A stretch of 64,000 nucleotides of DNA, taken from the NCBI GenBank assembly GCA_023078685.1, contig JALGAS010000012.1, positions 806,001 to 870,000 on the forward strand, in the 5' to 3' direction. Numbering within the stretch: position 1 is the first letter of the stretch; each line of letters starts with the position of its first letter. The translations under genes were made by a program, and so were the position numbers. The notes beneath the pieces were generated by a model. It saw only the letters and a list, made by a program, of their open reading frames with translations. It had not been told where the DNA came from and did no database searches. Origin of the DNA: Neopestalotiopsis rosae. Lineage: Eukaryota > Ascomycota > Sordariomycetes > Amphisphaeriales > Sporocadaceae. Below, in pieces: positions 36,694 to 49,738 of the stretch.

Positions 36694-38170
36694 CTACATG
36701 ATCAAGACTGGAAGCGCATCCGCGAGGCTCGAGGTCCAGCTACTCGTCTCGTTCATGTCGCATATTCGGGGTATCGAATCAATCGCGGCTTGCACATTGC
36801 CAAACTTTGTCCTGGAATGAATCTGCGCCAACCTTTGCAGGAAAAATGCGCGATCGCTTGGGTCAACGCTCTCAATGGCTGCCACGAAACAAGGCCAAAC
36901 GAGAGCATGGGCACCGTGGGCAGAAGGTGATAATTGGGACACGAGCTCGCGTAGCTTCTTGACTGAAGCGCGTGTGGTAGTTGAGTCGCCCTTTGCGCGT
37001 CTCAGGTAGATTTGGAATGCTTCCACAAATGTCTTGTGAGATATTTCCACTGCGAGGTTATGTTCCGACCCAGGTGGGAAATCGTGTGGTATCCAGTCGA
37101 GGCGATTGAAGAGATGCGAAGAAATGATTTCGATTCCTTCTTGCTCGTTGAGTTGTGGACGTGCAATAATTTCGAACCTGTCCTGCTCGTCAATAACACT
37201 ACGTTTGCATTCTTGACAAAGGATCCTTACATGTGAGTTTGCTGAGTCAAAAAGTCAAATAGTTCCCGTGGGACTGTACTCTCGTCGCAATTCTGAGCAG
37301 TCAGGAGCAACATGCGCAATAATGGAGCAAAGCTCGAACTGGGATTGATGGTTTCGCCGACGAGAAGAACAATGAGAGCTATCCAGGTGGTCGTAGTAAA
37401 GACTGACGTCCCATTCAATGCGTCTCGTTGTAGTCTGTCAATGATGGCCTTTTGCCCCTTTTCAGCTGCACTCCTAAGTTGTGGTTGCGTTTGACTGAGA
37501 TGTTGGGCTGCAACAACTCCCACGGCACGCTGCAGTAAGTCGTCTTGACATGCCAAGGGTAAGATGAATTCTCGATATCCATTCTTGAGCCCATCAATGA
37601 CCACCATGACCGGGGCGACCGAGTTTGAAACTGAATCAAGGTTAGCTGGGAAACGCTCAGGTGCTGTACGTGATTCATACAATGTGATAAAAGCATTCGC
37701 GCATGGTGTCCAACGGGTGGCAGCCATGCTTGAGGGGTTGCAAATACAGCTTGGGATAGCTGTGCGGCAGCCTTCTGAAGTATGGCAATAGATGCAGTCT
37801 CGTCTCGTTTACTTCGTTCTGGTATAGGCGAACTGAATAATAGATCCACCTCTTGAGCTGAAGGAGATTCGGGGTCCTTGTCGCTAGAAGTATCAGAATG
37901 GCTTGGACGCACAGCGAGCAGGATTTCTCGGCGCCCCGCAACGGTGCTGCAGGGCGCTGGCGGTAGCTGCTCAGATACTTGTTGAATCGCAGGTATACGA
38001 GAGTTTTTGAATTTTCCTCGAGAGGCGACGCCCGGTACAAAGCGAATCCGACCCAGGCCGGAGCACTCGAGTCCCTTTTGCGTACATTTTCTGCAGTGTG
38101 GCTGGCCCAGATCGCAAATTATGCGACGCCTCGAGCACTGAAAACAACCTTTTGTCTTTTGAGGGGTCAT
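36694..38170 (-). CDS. Zn(II)2Cys6 transcription factor
   Basis: Three exons, 38170-37681, 37630-37231 and 37177-36694 (457 aa). The N-terminal binuclear zinc cluster is complete: Cys in KGCFQCSRRRIICD then HCRKCTQKGLECSG, six cysteines with normal spacing. The middle and C-terminal part matches the fungal-specific transcription factor domain (Fungal_trans_2), with RAVGVVAAQHLSQ and the late block HALVWPCFVAAIES...FFLQRLAQIHSRTKFGN. Both introns (50 and 53 nt) restore the frame and domain. Nuclear DNA-binding activator or repressor. It is transcribed in tandem with the monoamine oxidase gene upstream of it (623 bp gap) and near an amine permease, so it is a candidate pathway regulator; that link is inference. 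Confidence 0.92.
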
Positions 38171-38793
38171 GGTGGACGGGTCATACAATCATAATGGTAA
38201 AATTGCATCCGTATACTCGTCGCTCACAGCTGGAAAAGAGAAGCAAGGCACAGTTTTGCAAGAAACGACACGAGGTTAATCGACGTTGGAATTTCGAGCT
38301 GGAGTAATCACATGAAGAAAAGCTGAGATCAATTGGCTGGTACTTTTCATCTGTATTCAAGAGTCGCCTGGTTTGTGGAGCTTTGCAGTGGACGAATGGA
38401 AGCTACCGAAGCTCCGTAGAGCGACAAGCCACTCCTAAACCAAAGCAAGTTGGCGCCCAAATTAGTGGCATTCAGCGGTCCAGGGCACCACCGAGATCCG
38501 TTATGAGCACCCCAGATATCCAATATCTGGTAAACGTCCACGCAAGATATTCTACATCTCTGAAAAAAATCATCTACTCTTCTTTTGCGCGCATATCCCG
38601 TCTCGATGGCGAATTCATTCCAAAATTCAAGAAAAGCTCTGCAACCAAACAAGAGACACTCCACCGCTGCGGCTGATCGGATTGCTTCGAGGAACAGCTG
38701 TGCCCATGTGCCCGCAGCCCACCATCATATTGACTTTGAGCTAGGTTAGCTGAAGCGTCGACTCCGCGGGACTGAATCGGCCAGGCTGCCTCT
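38171..38793. other. intergenic
   Basis: About 620 bp between the 3' end of the amine oxidase gene and the start of the regulator, both on the minus strand; it must hold the regulator's promoter. No gene is supported. Confidence 0.55.
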
Positions 38794-41329
<2,536 letters not shown>

Positions 41330-43184
41330 ATGTCTGACACTAAGAATATTAGCAAGTCAACAGGTATATGACCTTCATTCCCTTGATCATTTGTAAGTGG
41401 ATTCATTGACTAATATTTCCAAGATGGGGAATGTGCCCTTCCATTTGTAGTAGTACCTTTGATTCATTGACTACCATTAACACGCTTCCAGTAGATGACC
41501 AACCAGCAAGGCCAATCCTGAGTGCCCTTCAAGCAATGCCCATCATGCTCGACCCATGACACTGTGGGAAACGATATCAGCAAGCTGGATCATTTGAGTG
41601 GGCGAGTCTGACCACCATTAACACGCTTCACGAGTAGAAACGACCAACCAGCAAGGCCAGATCCTGAGTCTGACAGGTCTCGACGGTTGCTGTGCCATCA
41701 CGCTGGCGGAGCTTGCCAGTGTCTATCCAACGGCGGGTGGGCAGTATCACTGGACATCGATCTTGGCGCCCAAGAAGCTGAGTCGTGGTCTTGTATGTCA
41801 AGTGTCGTATCTCGATAATCGACGTGAGCTAACCAGGGCTGACTAGAGCTACTTCTGTGGAACCGTCAACGTCTTTTCGTGGATCACCATTTGCTCAGGA
41901 ATCGCCATTATCGGACCGCAGCTCGTTCTCGGCATGATAGCCTTTTTCGACGACGAATATGTTGCCCAGCCGTGGCACACATTTCTTCTGTACCAAGCAT
42001 TCAATCTGCTTGTTCTATTGTATAACACCTTTGTGCTCAGACATACTCTTTGGGTGCATACCCTTGCGCGTAAGTGTAGCCATTAATATAGAAAGAAGGG
42101 CCCCGCTTACCATACTCTAGTCGCCGCATCGATACTTAGCTTTGTGGCAATCCTGATCACCTGTGTTGCTCGCGCTCCTACATATCAAGAATCCTCGTTC
42201 GTCTGGAATACCTTGTTCAATGGTAGCGGCTGGAACTCGGATACTGTCGCCTTCTTGATCGGCCTCGTATCGCCCAACTACATGTACGCGGGCATTGATG
42301 GTGCCCTACACTTGGCCGAGGAATGCACAAATGCCGCCATTGTGATCCCACGAGCCTTGCTGAGTACCATTATCATTGGATTTGTCACATCTTTTGCCTT
42401 TATGATTGCCATGATCTACTGCGTGCAAGACTTTGACACTGTCGTTTCTACAAGCACTGGGTGAGTCGGAACATGCCGTCGTTATAGCTTCTAGCAGGCG
42501 CTAACTGATGTATAGAGTACCAATCTATGAGCTTTGGTATCAAGCGACAGTTTCCAAAACGGTTGCAACCTTTTTCCTCTGCCTGCTCCTCCTGGCCGTG
42601 ATATTTGCCTTGAACGGCGCGCACCAGACCGCCTCACGCCTGACGTGGTCTTTTGCCCGCGACAATGCGTGCTGGGGTGACTCGATGATTAAGCAAGTGC
42701 ATCAAGACCTAGAAGTACCAGTATATGCGCTCTTGGCCAACTTTGGCATCATGTTCATCATTGGTTGTGTCTATCTCGGATCGACCTCGGCGTTTAATGC
42801 CATTATTGGCACAGGCTTGACGCTACAGCACATTACGTATGCCATTCCAGCGGCTCTCGTCATGTTTCGAAAACGGTCTGCAAAGATTCTGCCCAAGGAT
42901 CGAGCCTTTGCTGTTCCCAATATTGTGGGATACACGGCCAATGTCATGACTATTGTGACAGCCATTCTGGCACTCGTCTTCTACAATTTTCCGACTACTT
43001 TACCGTCTACGGGCGACAACATGAGTACGTATATGAATACAGATCTTTCGATATTCAGGCTAATACTTCAACAGACTACGGTGCGGCTGTTCTGGCAGTA
43101 ATGGCTTTATTTGGCGGAATCAATTGGTTTGCGCACGCCAGAAAACACTTTCATGGGCCAAGACTTGATGATTTGTACTCATAA
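41330..43184 (+). pseudogene. APC-family amino-acid/amine permease, apparently lacking its first helices
   Basis: The certain exons are about 41635-41792, 41847-42069, 42121-42460, 42516-43024 and 43075-43184. Typical fungal GABA/choline-type permease landmarks are ITLAELASVYPTAGGQYHW, SPNYMYAGIDGALHLAEEC, RLTWSFARDN and the tail RKHFHGPR. The family normally has some 60-80 residues holding helix 1 and most of helix 2 before the AELASVYPTAGGQ block; here nothing like that is found. A tiny exon (41330-41363, MSDTKNISKST) can be joined in frame by a GTATAT donor and the acceptor at 41633-41634, giving 457 aa. The stretch between carries duplicated segments. The rest is intact and splices cleanly, so it is either a recently truncated gene or one with an unusual N-terminus. 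Divergent from the amine oxidase, so likely amine or amino-acid uptake. Confidence 0.6.
41468..41669 (+). repeat. imperfect direct duplication at the permease 5' end
   Basis: 41468-41523 and 41609-41669 are imperfect copies sharing ACCATTAACACGCTTC and GACCAACCAGCAAGGCCA; the second copy leads directly into the coding exon. A shorter piece, GATTCATTGACTA, occurs at 41400 and 41461. The arrangement suggests local duplication and deletion that replaced the normal first exon. Confidence 0.7.
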
Positions 43185-43451
43185 ACCAAGACCGACTTTG
43201 TAGTGCTATGTATCTGCTATTGATCATTGATAGTCCCCCTCGAATGGGGCACTGGCACAACATATTGTAGAAAAGCGAATCGATGTTGCTAAAGTGTCTT
43301 GATTCTCTAAGGATATCACTGATCAAAGTGAACGATACTTATTTGAACTGAAGGAAACGTAAAGGTCAAGAATTACTTGAGCGAGTCACCTGTTCCTCGT
43401 AATCAGATCGTGTCACCATATCCTCTACGAGAACCAGATCTCTTCATCAAC

Positions 43452-44174
43452 TTAGTACGTGTTCTCGAGAGGGGCCAGACAGATGCCAATACAGTCTGCA
43501 CCGCCATTGTTGGGATCACAGTCGTCATTCGGCAGGTCGTAGCACTATAACAATTGGTGTCAGCACTCTCGGCGAGTATGTGACGCGGAGACTATGGGGT
43601 ATCTCTTACCTGTAGGCCAGATCCTTGAGGGCAGCTGAGTCCAATGAAACCCGAGCAAGGCGTATAGTCATTCGGGACACAAATACCAGGGGCGTCGCAA
43701 GCCACTATGACTCTAGTCAGGAAATCGTCTCAAAAGGGGGGAATGCAGGAACTTACTACCACATCCACCCTTACGGGGATCATCGATACACTGGTAGTCT
43801 GCAGGGCAGGGATTGGGCGTAATGACAAATCCGCCACAAGCCTGGTAGGTCGGGGTGGGAGTCTTCCGCTCCTTGACGGTTGCGGTGGGAAGGGGATAGC
43901 ACTGGCCGAGGCAGCGGTCGGGATCGGTGCAGCTGGGATCGTTGGGCACGCACACGTCGCCGGCGTCGCAGGGGGCGATCCGCAGACCGCACGGGCGGCC
44001 GTCGGTGATGGGCGCGGTGCAGGTGCCTGCGCAGAGGCCGATGACCTGGGTGCAGTCGGGACTGTCGGGCACGCACACCTCGCCGTCGGTGCACGGAGCG
44101 AGCTTGAAACCGCAGCCCGTGGCGGACGCCCCCGCGATCAGTGCGACAAGGACGGGAAGGGATAGGCGGACCAT
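43452..44174 (-). CDS. small secreted protein with 24 cysteines in four repeats
   Basis: Three exons, 44174-43757, 43704-43610 and 43544-43452 (201 aa). The signal peptide is MVRLSLPVLVALIAGASA. The mature protein has 24 Cys, an even number that suits an all-disulfide fold. Four units are recognisable: CX6CX5CX6CX6CX3C, CX6CX5CX6CX5CX3C, a shorter CX9CX5CX8CX3C, and a final CX7CX7CX7CX8CX3C. Units 1 and 2 are clear duplicates (CGFKLAPCTDGEVCVP and CGLRIAPCDAGDVCVP). A Thr/Pro/Lys linker follows unit 2. The upstream frame extends to 44234, but the ATG at 44174 starts the signal peptide. No function is recognised; such proteins are often wall-associated, antifungal or host-interaction factors, which remains speculation here. 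Confidence 0.85.
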
Positions 44175-45314
44175 TGTGATGGCTGAAGTGATTTTATAGA
44201 TGAATGATGGTAGAAATAGTCTTTGATATATCAACTTATTTCTTCACACAGGACTGGAGTTGCGATAGTGTCTGATTCGTACAATACGTTCAGCCATTAT
44301 CGTGGAAGCACAGCAGCTTTATATAGAGACTCATGGTAATGCGTAGGCGGAATCATATCACATTCTTGCCTTTACAACTTTTACAGAACGAGTAACGATC
44401 CTCGAAAAGTTGGCATGTTCAGCCACGGTGAGCACCGCCAAGGTGTATCGTAAAGCCAGAAAACGATGCCGAACCAATGAGTCGCACGATTTAAGCGGAT
44501 GATGATGGCACAAAGGACTGAAATTTGAAGGAACACCAGCTTCCATCTTGGCATAAAGTTTGCTTCAGGTCACAAGGGATAGTCTGCCCGGAAGACGCTT
44601 CTTTGCCTTCGTATAAATCGTGGCTGCTGAGCCCTCATAAGACACGGCGTTGGCCAAGACTTTACGGAACAACAGCATTGTCCACTCTGAGTAGAGATTT
44701 TAGTGCACCAACGAGGATCCGTGGACGCCAGGTTGCGGACGGTTAAACTTTATTGGCTGAACCTTGGGGCCAAGGATTATGTCTTATAAAACGAAGGATC
44801 CCGCCAGGCAGTCACATATCCAGAAGGGGCACAATTATCGATAACAATGACGGAGCTTTTTCCGCATGGATATGCTCATAACCGAGTTACACATGAATCA
44901 TGTTCCCGCGGCATGGATATATTGCCGAAACAGTAGACATCATGGCGAAAAATATCGTCTTGGCACTGTTCACCCTACGGATGCCCTTTCATGCAAGGGA
45001 AGTATTGTTTGCATTTTTTGCAGCCGTGCCACTTCCGATAATCCGGGTCAGGGTTGACTGACTTGCAAGTTCAACCAACACTTGATTTCGAGTTGCATCG
45101 ACTCCTCCTTGGCAGGTTCGGCTCATCAATTGTGTAACATGTAGTTGAATGTTGTCATAAACCTAAACGATCACGTCACTAGCTAGTATATTGATCATTG
45201 ATTAAATTGATATACATGATGGATATCAAGAAGTATAGACTAAAAGTCGAAAGCGACGGAAGCATGAAGATAATGTTTGCAACAGTTTCCCACACTGGGC
45301 AACAATATGCTGCC
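44175..45314. other. intergenic
   Basis: About 1.1 kb upstream of the cysteine-rich gene and downstream of the ammonium transporter. A TATATAAA element on the minus strand (44318-44325) lies about 145 bp before the start at 44174. No gene is supported. Confidence 0.55.
44318..44325 (-). promoter_or_regulatory. TATA box of the cysteine-rich protein gene
   Basis: TATATAAA on the minus strand, about 145 bp upstream of the ATG at 44174. Confidence 0.5.
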
Positions 45315-47028
45315 TCATGCAGACTTGTCCCGTGTAACTTCTGTAGAAGCAGATGCCTTTTGCTCTTGCACAACATCATCCGACGAGGTATCGTGGACTG
45401 GGGCACGGCCGACAATCGCATTAGCATAGCGCTGTCTTTCCAGCTCGTGCACTAGGCCCCAGTCGCCAATCTCCTCCTCAAAGAACTGGTCCAAGTCCAA
45501 GCCCTGAGCCTCGGCGTCGTCAGAGATGCGAAGATGAAGCCCGGGGATGTACTTCATGATGAGTAAGAGAGCGCATGACACAGTAAAGGAATAAGCAGAA
45601 ATGGCAGTAATCTCGGCAAACTGCCTTCCGACCTGGATACCTTCACCGTCAATTGCACCCGGAGCCAAGGTGACGCCATCAAGCGATGAGACTTTACACA
45701 GTTAGACGAGATCTAGGACCAATACATGGAATTAGACGACACTTACTAGATGACGTTGCAAAGATACCGGTCAAGAAAGCGCCGACCATTCCACCGATAC
45801 CGTGCAGCTTGAAAACGTCCATGCCCTCATCAATGTGGAGCCAGTCATTGACATTTTCCATGAGGGCGCAGACCACCGCGGTCAAGAAGCCAATGACGGC
45901 GGCGAGCCAGACGCTGACATAACCCGCGGCGGGTGTGATACCCACGAGTCCGGCAATGGCTCCCTCGCAGGCACCGACGACGCTAAACCGACGCTTGTGC
46001 TTGAAGTAATCGACGGCGACCTAGATGATACACGTGTAAGCAAAATATTCCAAATCTGGGAGTGCATGATTACTGACCCAGCCAATGGCGCCAGTCGAGG
46101 CGGCAGTGTTGGTGTTGAATGCTGCCAGCATGGACCGAATCGAGGCGTTCAATGCAGATCCGCCGTTGAAACCAAACCAGCCGAACCAAATGAGGACAGT
46201 ACCGAGAAAGACCAGGGTCGTGTTGTGAGGCTTGCCGTGGCTCTTGTCCTCTGGGTTCTTCTTGCGCTTGCCAAGCACCAGGGCGTAAGCAAGCGCTGAC
46301 CAGCCGGAAGCAATGTGAACAGGGCCTCCACCGGCAAAGTCGAGCGAAGGAAGCTGTTTTAATGGGTATCAGTCAGCCGCCTGAAGGTATCCTGGTACGA
46401 AAAGTGTTGACGGGATCTCACGTTATACAGCCACCCATTAGCGTTCCATGTCCAACAGGCAATCGGACAGTAGACGACAGTCGCCCAAAAGAAGCCAAAG
46501 ACAAGCGAGGGGATAAGGCGCCCACGCTCAAATGCGCCACCGACGACAATCTGGACGGTACAAGCGCAAAACAGCAACTGGTACAGGCAAAAGACAATCT
46601 CTGGAATAGTCGCGTTGCCGGGCGAAGGGGCGGACATGACATTCTTGAGACCAAAATTGTCCAGGTTACCGATGAACGGGCCGGCCGTTCGGCTGTAGGC
46701 CAGACTGTATCCCCAGAACATCCATTGCACCGTTACAACGGCAGAGACCATGAAGGACTGGAAGAGGAGAGCCAGAGCAGACTTTCGGCGTGCGAGACCA
46801 CCGTATAGCAGGCCGATACCGGGGATGATGAGCCAGACAATGTAGCCGCAAAACACCAGGTAGGTGTAGTTCCACTCGTAGCCGACATATTGAGCATTGA
46901 CGTCGACCTCGAGAGGATTGCCGCCGTCGGGCTGGGACTCGTCGTAACTGGGCTAATTAGGCTTGTCAGTCTACTTGACCCGACTTATACTCGACTCGAG
47001 AGAGCTTTGCACTTACAGCCTCGCTCAT
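45315..47028 (-). CDS. ammonium transporter (Amt/Mep family)
   Basis: Five exons, 47028-47017, 46952-46422, 46353-46078, 46020-45747 and 45691-45315 (489 aa). Amt/Mep proteins are trimeric 11-helix plasma-membrane channels or transporters for ammonium. Landmarks in order are PGIGLLYGGLARRKSALALL, DFAGGGPVHIASGWSALAYA with the first pore His (H194), WFGWFGFNGGSAL, and FKLHGIGGMVGAFLTG with the second pore His (H346). The first exon has only 12 nt (MSEA) and joins to PSYDESQPDGG. The C-terminal cytosolic tail is about 80 residues and carries the gating segment; it ends in a Ser/Thr/Lys-rich stretch. The upstream region has four GATA-factor sites (see separate entry), fitting nitrogen-catabolite control of this gene class. 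Confidence 0.95.
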
Positions 47029-47783
47029 GATGACCCAATGACACGATCAGTGCGCTATTGGTGTGTTTCGATAAAAGACAGAGAAGCAAAGGAATCAAAA
47101 CTCCAGAACGCGTCGACATCCTGCGCCTGGGTGACCCGAACATATGAAGAGCTCGGCATGGTCCCGAAACCCCTGATCCAACAGCTTGGAAATGTCTCAT
47201 CCAGCTTATCGGTGCATATATCGACGATTCTGGAGAAGTTCTGACCTTATCTATCGCCAAGCTGAAGCTTTTGGGGCTCTGCTCCGTGTCTCCAAGTCTG
47301 GGCAACGATATAACCAGTGATAAAACCCCGGAACCATGTTGTCATTGGTCCACACATCCCACGTGCGCTAACGCAGAATAGAAAAACTATCCACAAGCTT
47401 GAACCTGGGGCAGTTGGTCTTATCTCTTGGCAGCGCAGTGACAAGACAGTTCTATGCCGCAGAGGTGCTGAAAGATTAGTCAAACATGTTCCTCAGGGCT
47501 TCGAGGCACGTATCAGATTGTCCGTGGTGTCAGCTCAAGGCGTTTGAGCATGTCCACATGTCTTCTAGACGTCTTGACTATGGCCAGTCTATAGTGAGCC
47601 ACGGGCTTGGCGCTCCACCTTTCATGCCAAATGATTGTTACTTGGCGGCAGGGTAGGACTTATGACAGTCATTTATACAGCCTCGGGTACAGACACACAG
47701 CCTTAGAAGAATCAAGCAATACTCTATCACGATGCAAATTATCCTATCAAAGATATGTCCAGGCTTGGTGAGACGAAAAGGTT
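47029..47783. other. intergenic, ammonium transporter promoter
   Basis: About 750 bp between the transporter start and the 3' end of the lyase-like gene; apart from the GATA sites at 47205-47425 no further element is obvious. Confidence 0.6.
47205..47425. promoter_or_regulatory. cluster of four GATA-factor sites upstream of the ammonium transporter
   Basis: CTTATC at 47205, CTTATCTA at 47246, TGATAA at 47317 and CTTATCT at 47419 lie within 220 bp, 180-400 bp before the transporter ATG. They match HGATAR, the site of AreA/NIT2-type activators that induce ammonium permeases in fungi when nitrogen is poor. Function is inferred from motif and gene class. Confidence 0.5.
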
Positions 47784-49192
47784 CTAGACAGCCCACAATA
47801 GGTCACCCCAGCCAGGAAATTCATTGCCGCTAAACACAGCCTCCCCTCCAGCTGCATCGTTTGCTGCCTTTGCCTTGGTCGTCCAAGGTGCATCAACCTC
47901 ATTCGTCTTGGCCGAGTAGTACAAGAGATCCCATGCTTGAGGTAATTTCTTGACCGTTGTCCCAGTTGTATTCACGACCCCACGATTAGCGGTGGAGATA
48001 TCCGCCCATGGCCCATTGACCAGTACTGCCTCGCAGCGACGCCACTTTTCATCATAGGGCACCGTCTCGTTCAGATTGTACTTGGCCGTGTACTCGGCAC
48101 CCTTGGCGAGAAGGTTTTCGGCATAGCCGTATATATTGTAGCCCTGACTCCTGGACGTGTGGGCGCCCAGTGCCAGCCAGCCCAGGCCAGACGTCGCGTG
48201 ACTTTGATCGCGACCCGACTCGGAGCTCTGCCCTGTGCTCGCCTGGATGGTAGATTGGATGCCGGCGCACGGATCGTTCTGCCACGACCAGAGGGCAAAA
48301 TTGTACATGGCGACGTCTTCCAAGTAGACGGCAAAACTCATCAAGGCCTTGATGGACGCGATACCATAGTTTGCTTGTCCGATTATGATGCTCTGTCGGG
48401 CAAACAGCCAGTACAGCTGGATACTGAAACCGGAGCCGCCTTGCCATTTGGCGCCGGCTTCGACCCAGCCGCCCTCCCAACGCATAATCTCTGCTGCATT
48501 GACAAACATGTCGCCCTCAATGGCAATGAGAAGAGATCGATCAGTTCCGATTATGTTGGTCAGATTGGCGCCCCATGCGTCTAATATGCCGGTAGAAACA
48601 TTGTAATGAGCCTCGTCTTTGGTTATATACCCTGTCGCATCCGTTAGCATGCACAATCAGATCTGCCCAGAGTTCTGACACATCCTTACACATGATGGCA
48701 TTCTGATAGGCCGCCCGAGCATCCGCACTAAAGGTGGTGTAATTGGAAATGGCTCCCCGGCTTATGACGGCTTTTGGGCCCTGCATGGTGTATGTAGACT
48801 GAGAGTAGGTGTCATTGGCAAAGAGGCCATAAGTCGAATACCACGGCTCTTTCTCGGCCAACACGCCATTGCGTATAGTCTCGAGGTCTTCGTGGGTATG
48901 CCATAACCCTGGATGGACAAAGTCGGATGGGGCTTTTTTCTGGCCATCTGTCCATGGCACATATGGTACAGGTGCTGGAAAAACTTTGAGTAAACGAGAA
49001 ACAATCGACTGCCTCGAGGGGAGATAGAAAGACAAGAAAAGAAAAGAAGAACAAGACGTACCATTCAAGCTGGGTACATCTGTAACCAGGGCACTTGTTA
49101 GGCGGATGCTAGCAAGCAAGTAAAGCTGAACATGATAGTTAGAACTATGCAACATTACGGAAGCAAATACAACGTACAATCTTCAACCACAT
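47784..49192 (-). CDS. secreted alginate-lyase-like protein
   Basis: Four exons, 49192-49178, 49125-49062, 48974-48690 and 48631-47784 (403 aa). The signal peptide is MWLKILYLLASIRLTSALV. The body resembles the alginate lyase (alpha/alpha toroid) family, with HPGLWHTHEDLETIR, the SQSTYTMQGP/ISRGAISNYTTF region, ARAAYQNAIMWYITKDEAHY, ILDAWGANLTNIIGTDRSLL and NAAEIMRW. A late His-containing block (LGWLALGAHTSRSQGYNIYG) is also typical. In fungi such proteins are secreted and may cleave uronic-acid polysaccharides, but the true substrate is unknown. The first exon is only 15 nt and the second intron 87 nt; all joins keep frame. It is divergent from the alpha-galactosidase gene with 546 bp between the start codons. 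Confidence 0.87.
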
Positions 49193-49738
49193 GACTGCGC
49201 CGGAAGAGAAGCTCGGGAACAATGAAAGCTGCTAGTATGCAGGAACAATTTGACGCCAAGTATAGGACGCAGAGCAGCACTCACTAGATTTACGTGGTCC
49301 TAAAATCCAAGTACAGACGCCGTTGAACCTGAGCAGAACGGCCGGAGAAGCTGCCGGAGACAGAGCCGGTTGGTGGCGCCGGTGGACTTGCGGGGAATGC
49401 CTGCTAATTTCCCCAGGCTAGAAGGGTCCGACGGGGATTCAAGCCTACAACGCCCAGCATGGAATCGCCCGAATGAGATTGCGACCCGGGCTGCGGTGCA
49501 TCCTTCGGGTTCTGGCAGGTTACAGATAATTATACTCTCTCAAACCAGCTGACCAGATTGGACGTGATCGTTGCCCGGGTTCGAGGTCCGACTGCCCCTC
49601 ATGCACTCCATCTTGTTCCGACGTGTTGTTGGCTACTACTATGGCTGCGCGTTCAAAATACAACCGCGTTCCCGTCGGTGATTGTTCTCGGAACAAGGGC
49701 TCTTGTCGCGATAAGCAGCATCGGCGATTGACTTGACA
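49193..49738. other. short divergent intergenic region
   Basis: 546 bp between divergent starts of two secreted carbohydrate-active genes. GC-rich near 49340-49500; no clear motif was identified. Confidence 0.5.

Noticed and set aside
49560..49600. tRNA B-box-like GGTTCGAGGTCC
   Set aside because: No matching A box, acceptor stem or anticodon arm can be folded around it.
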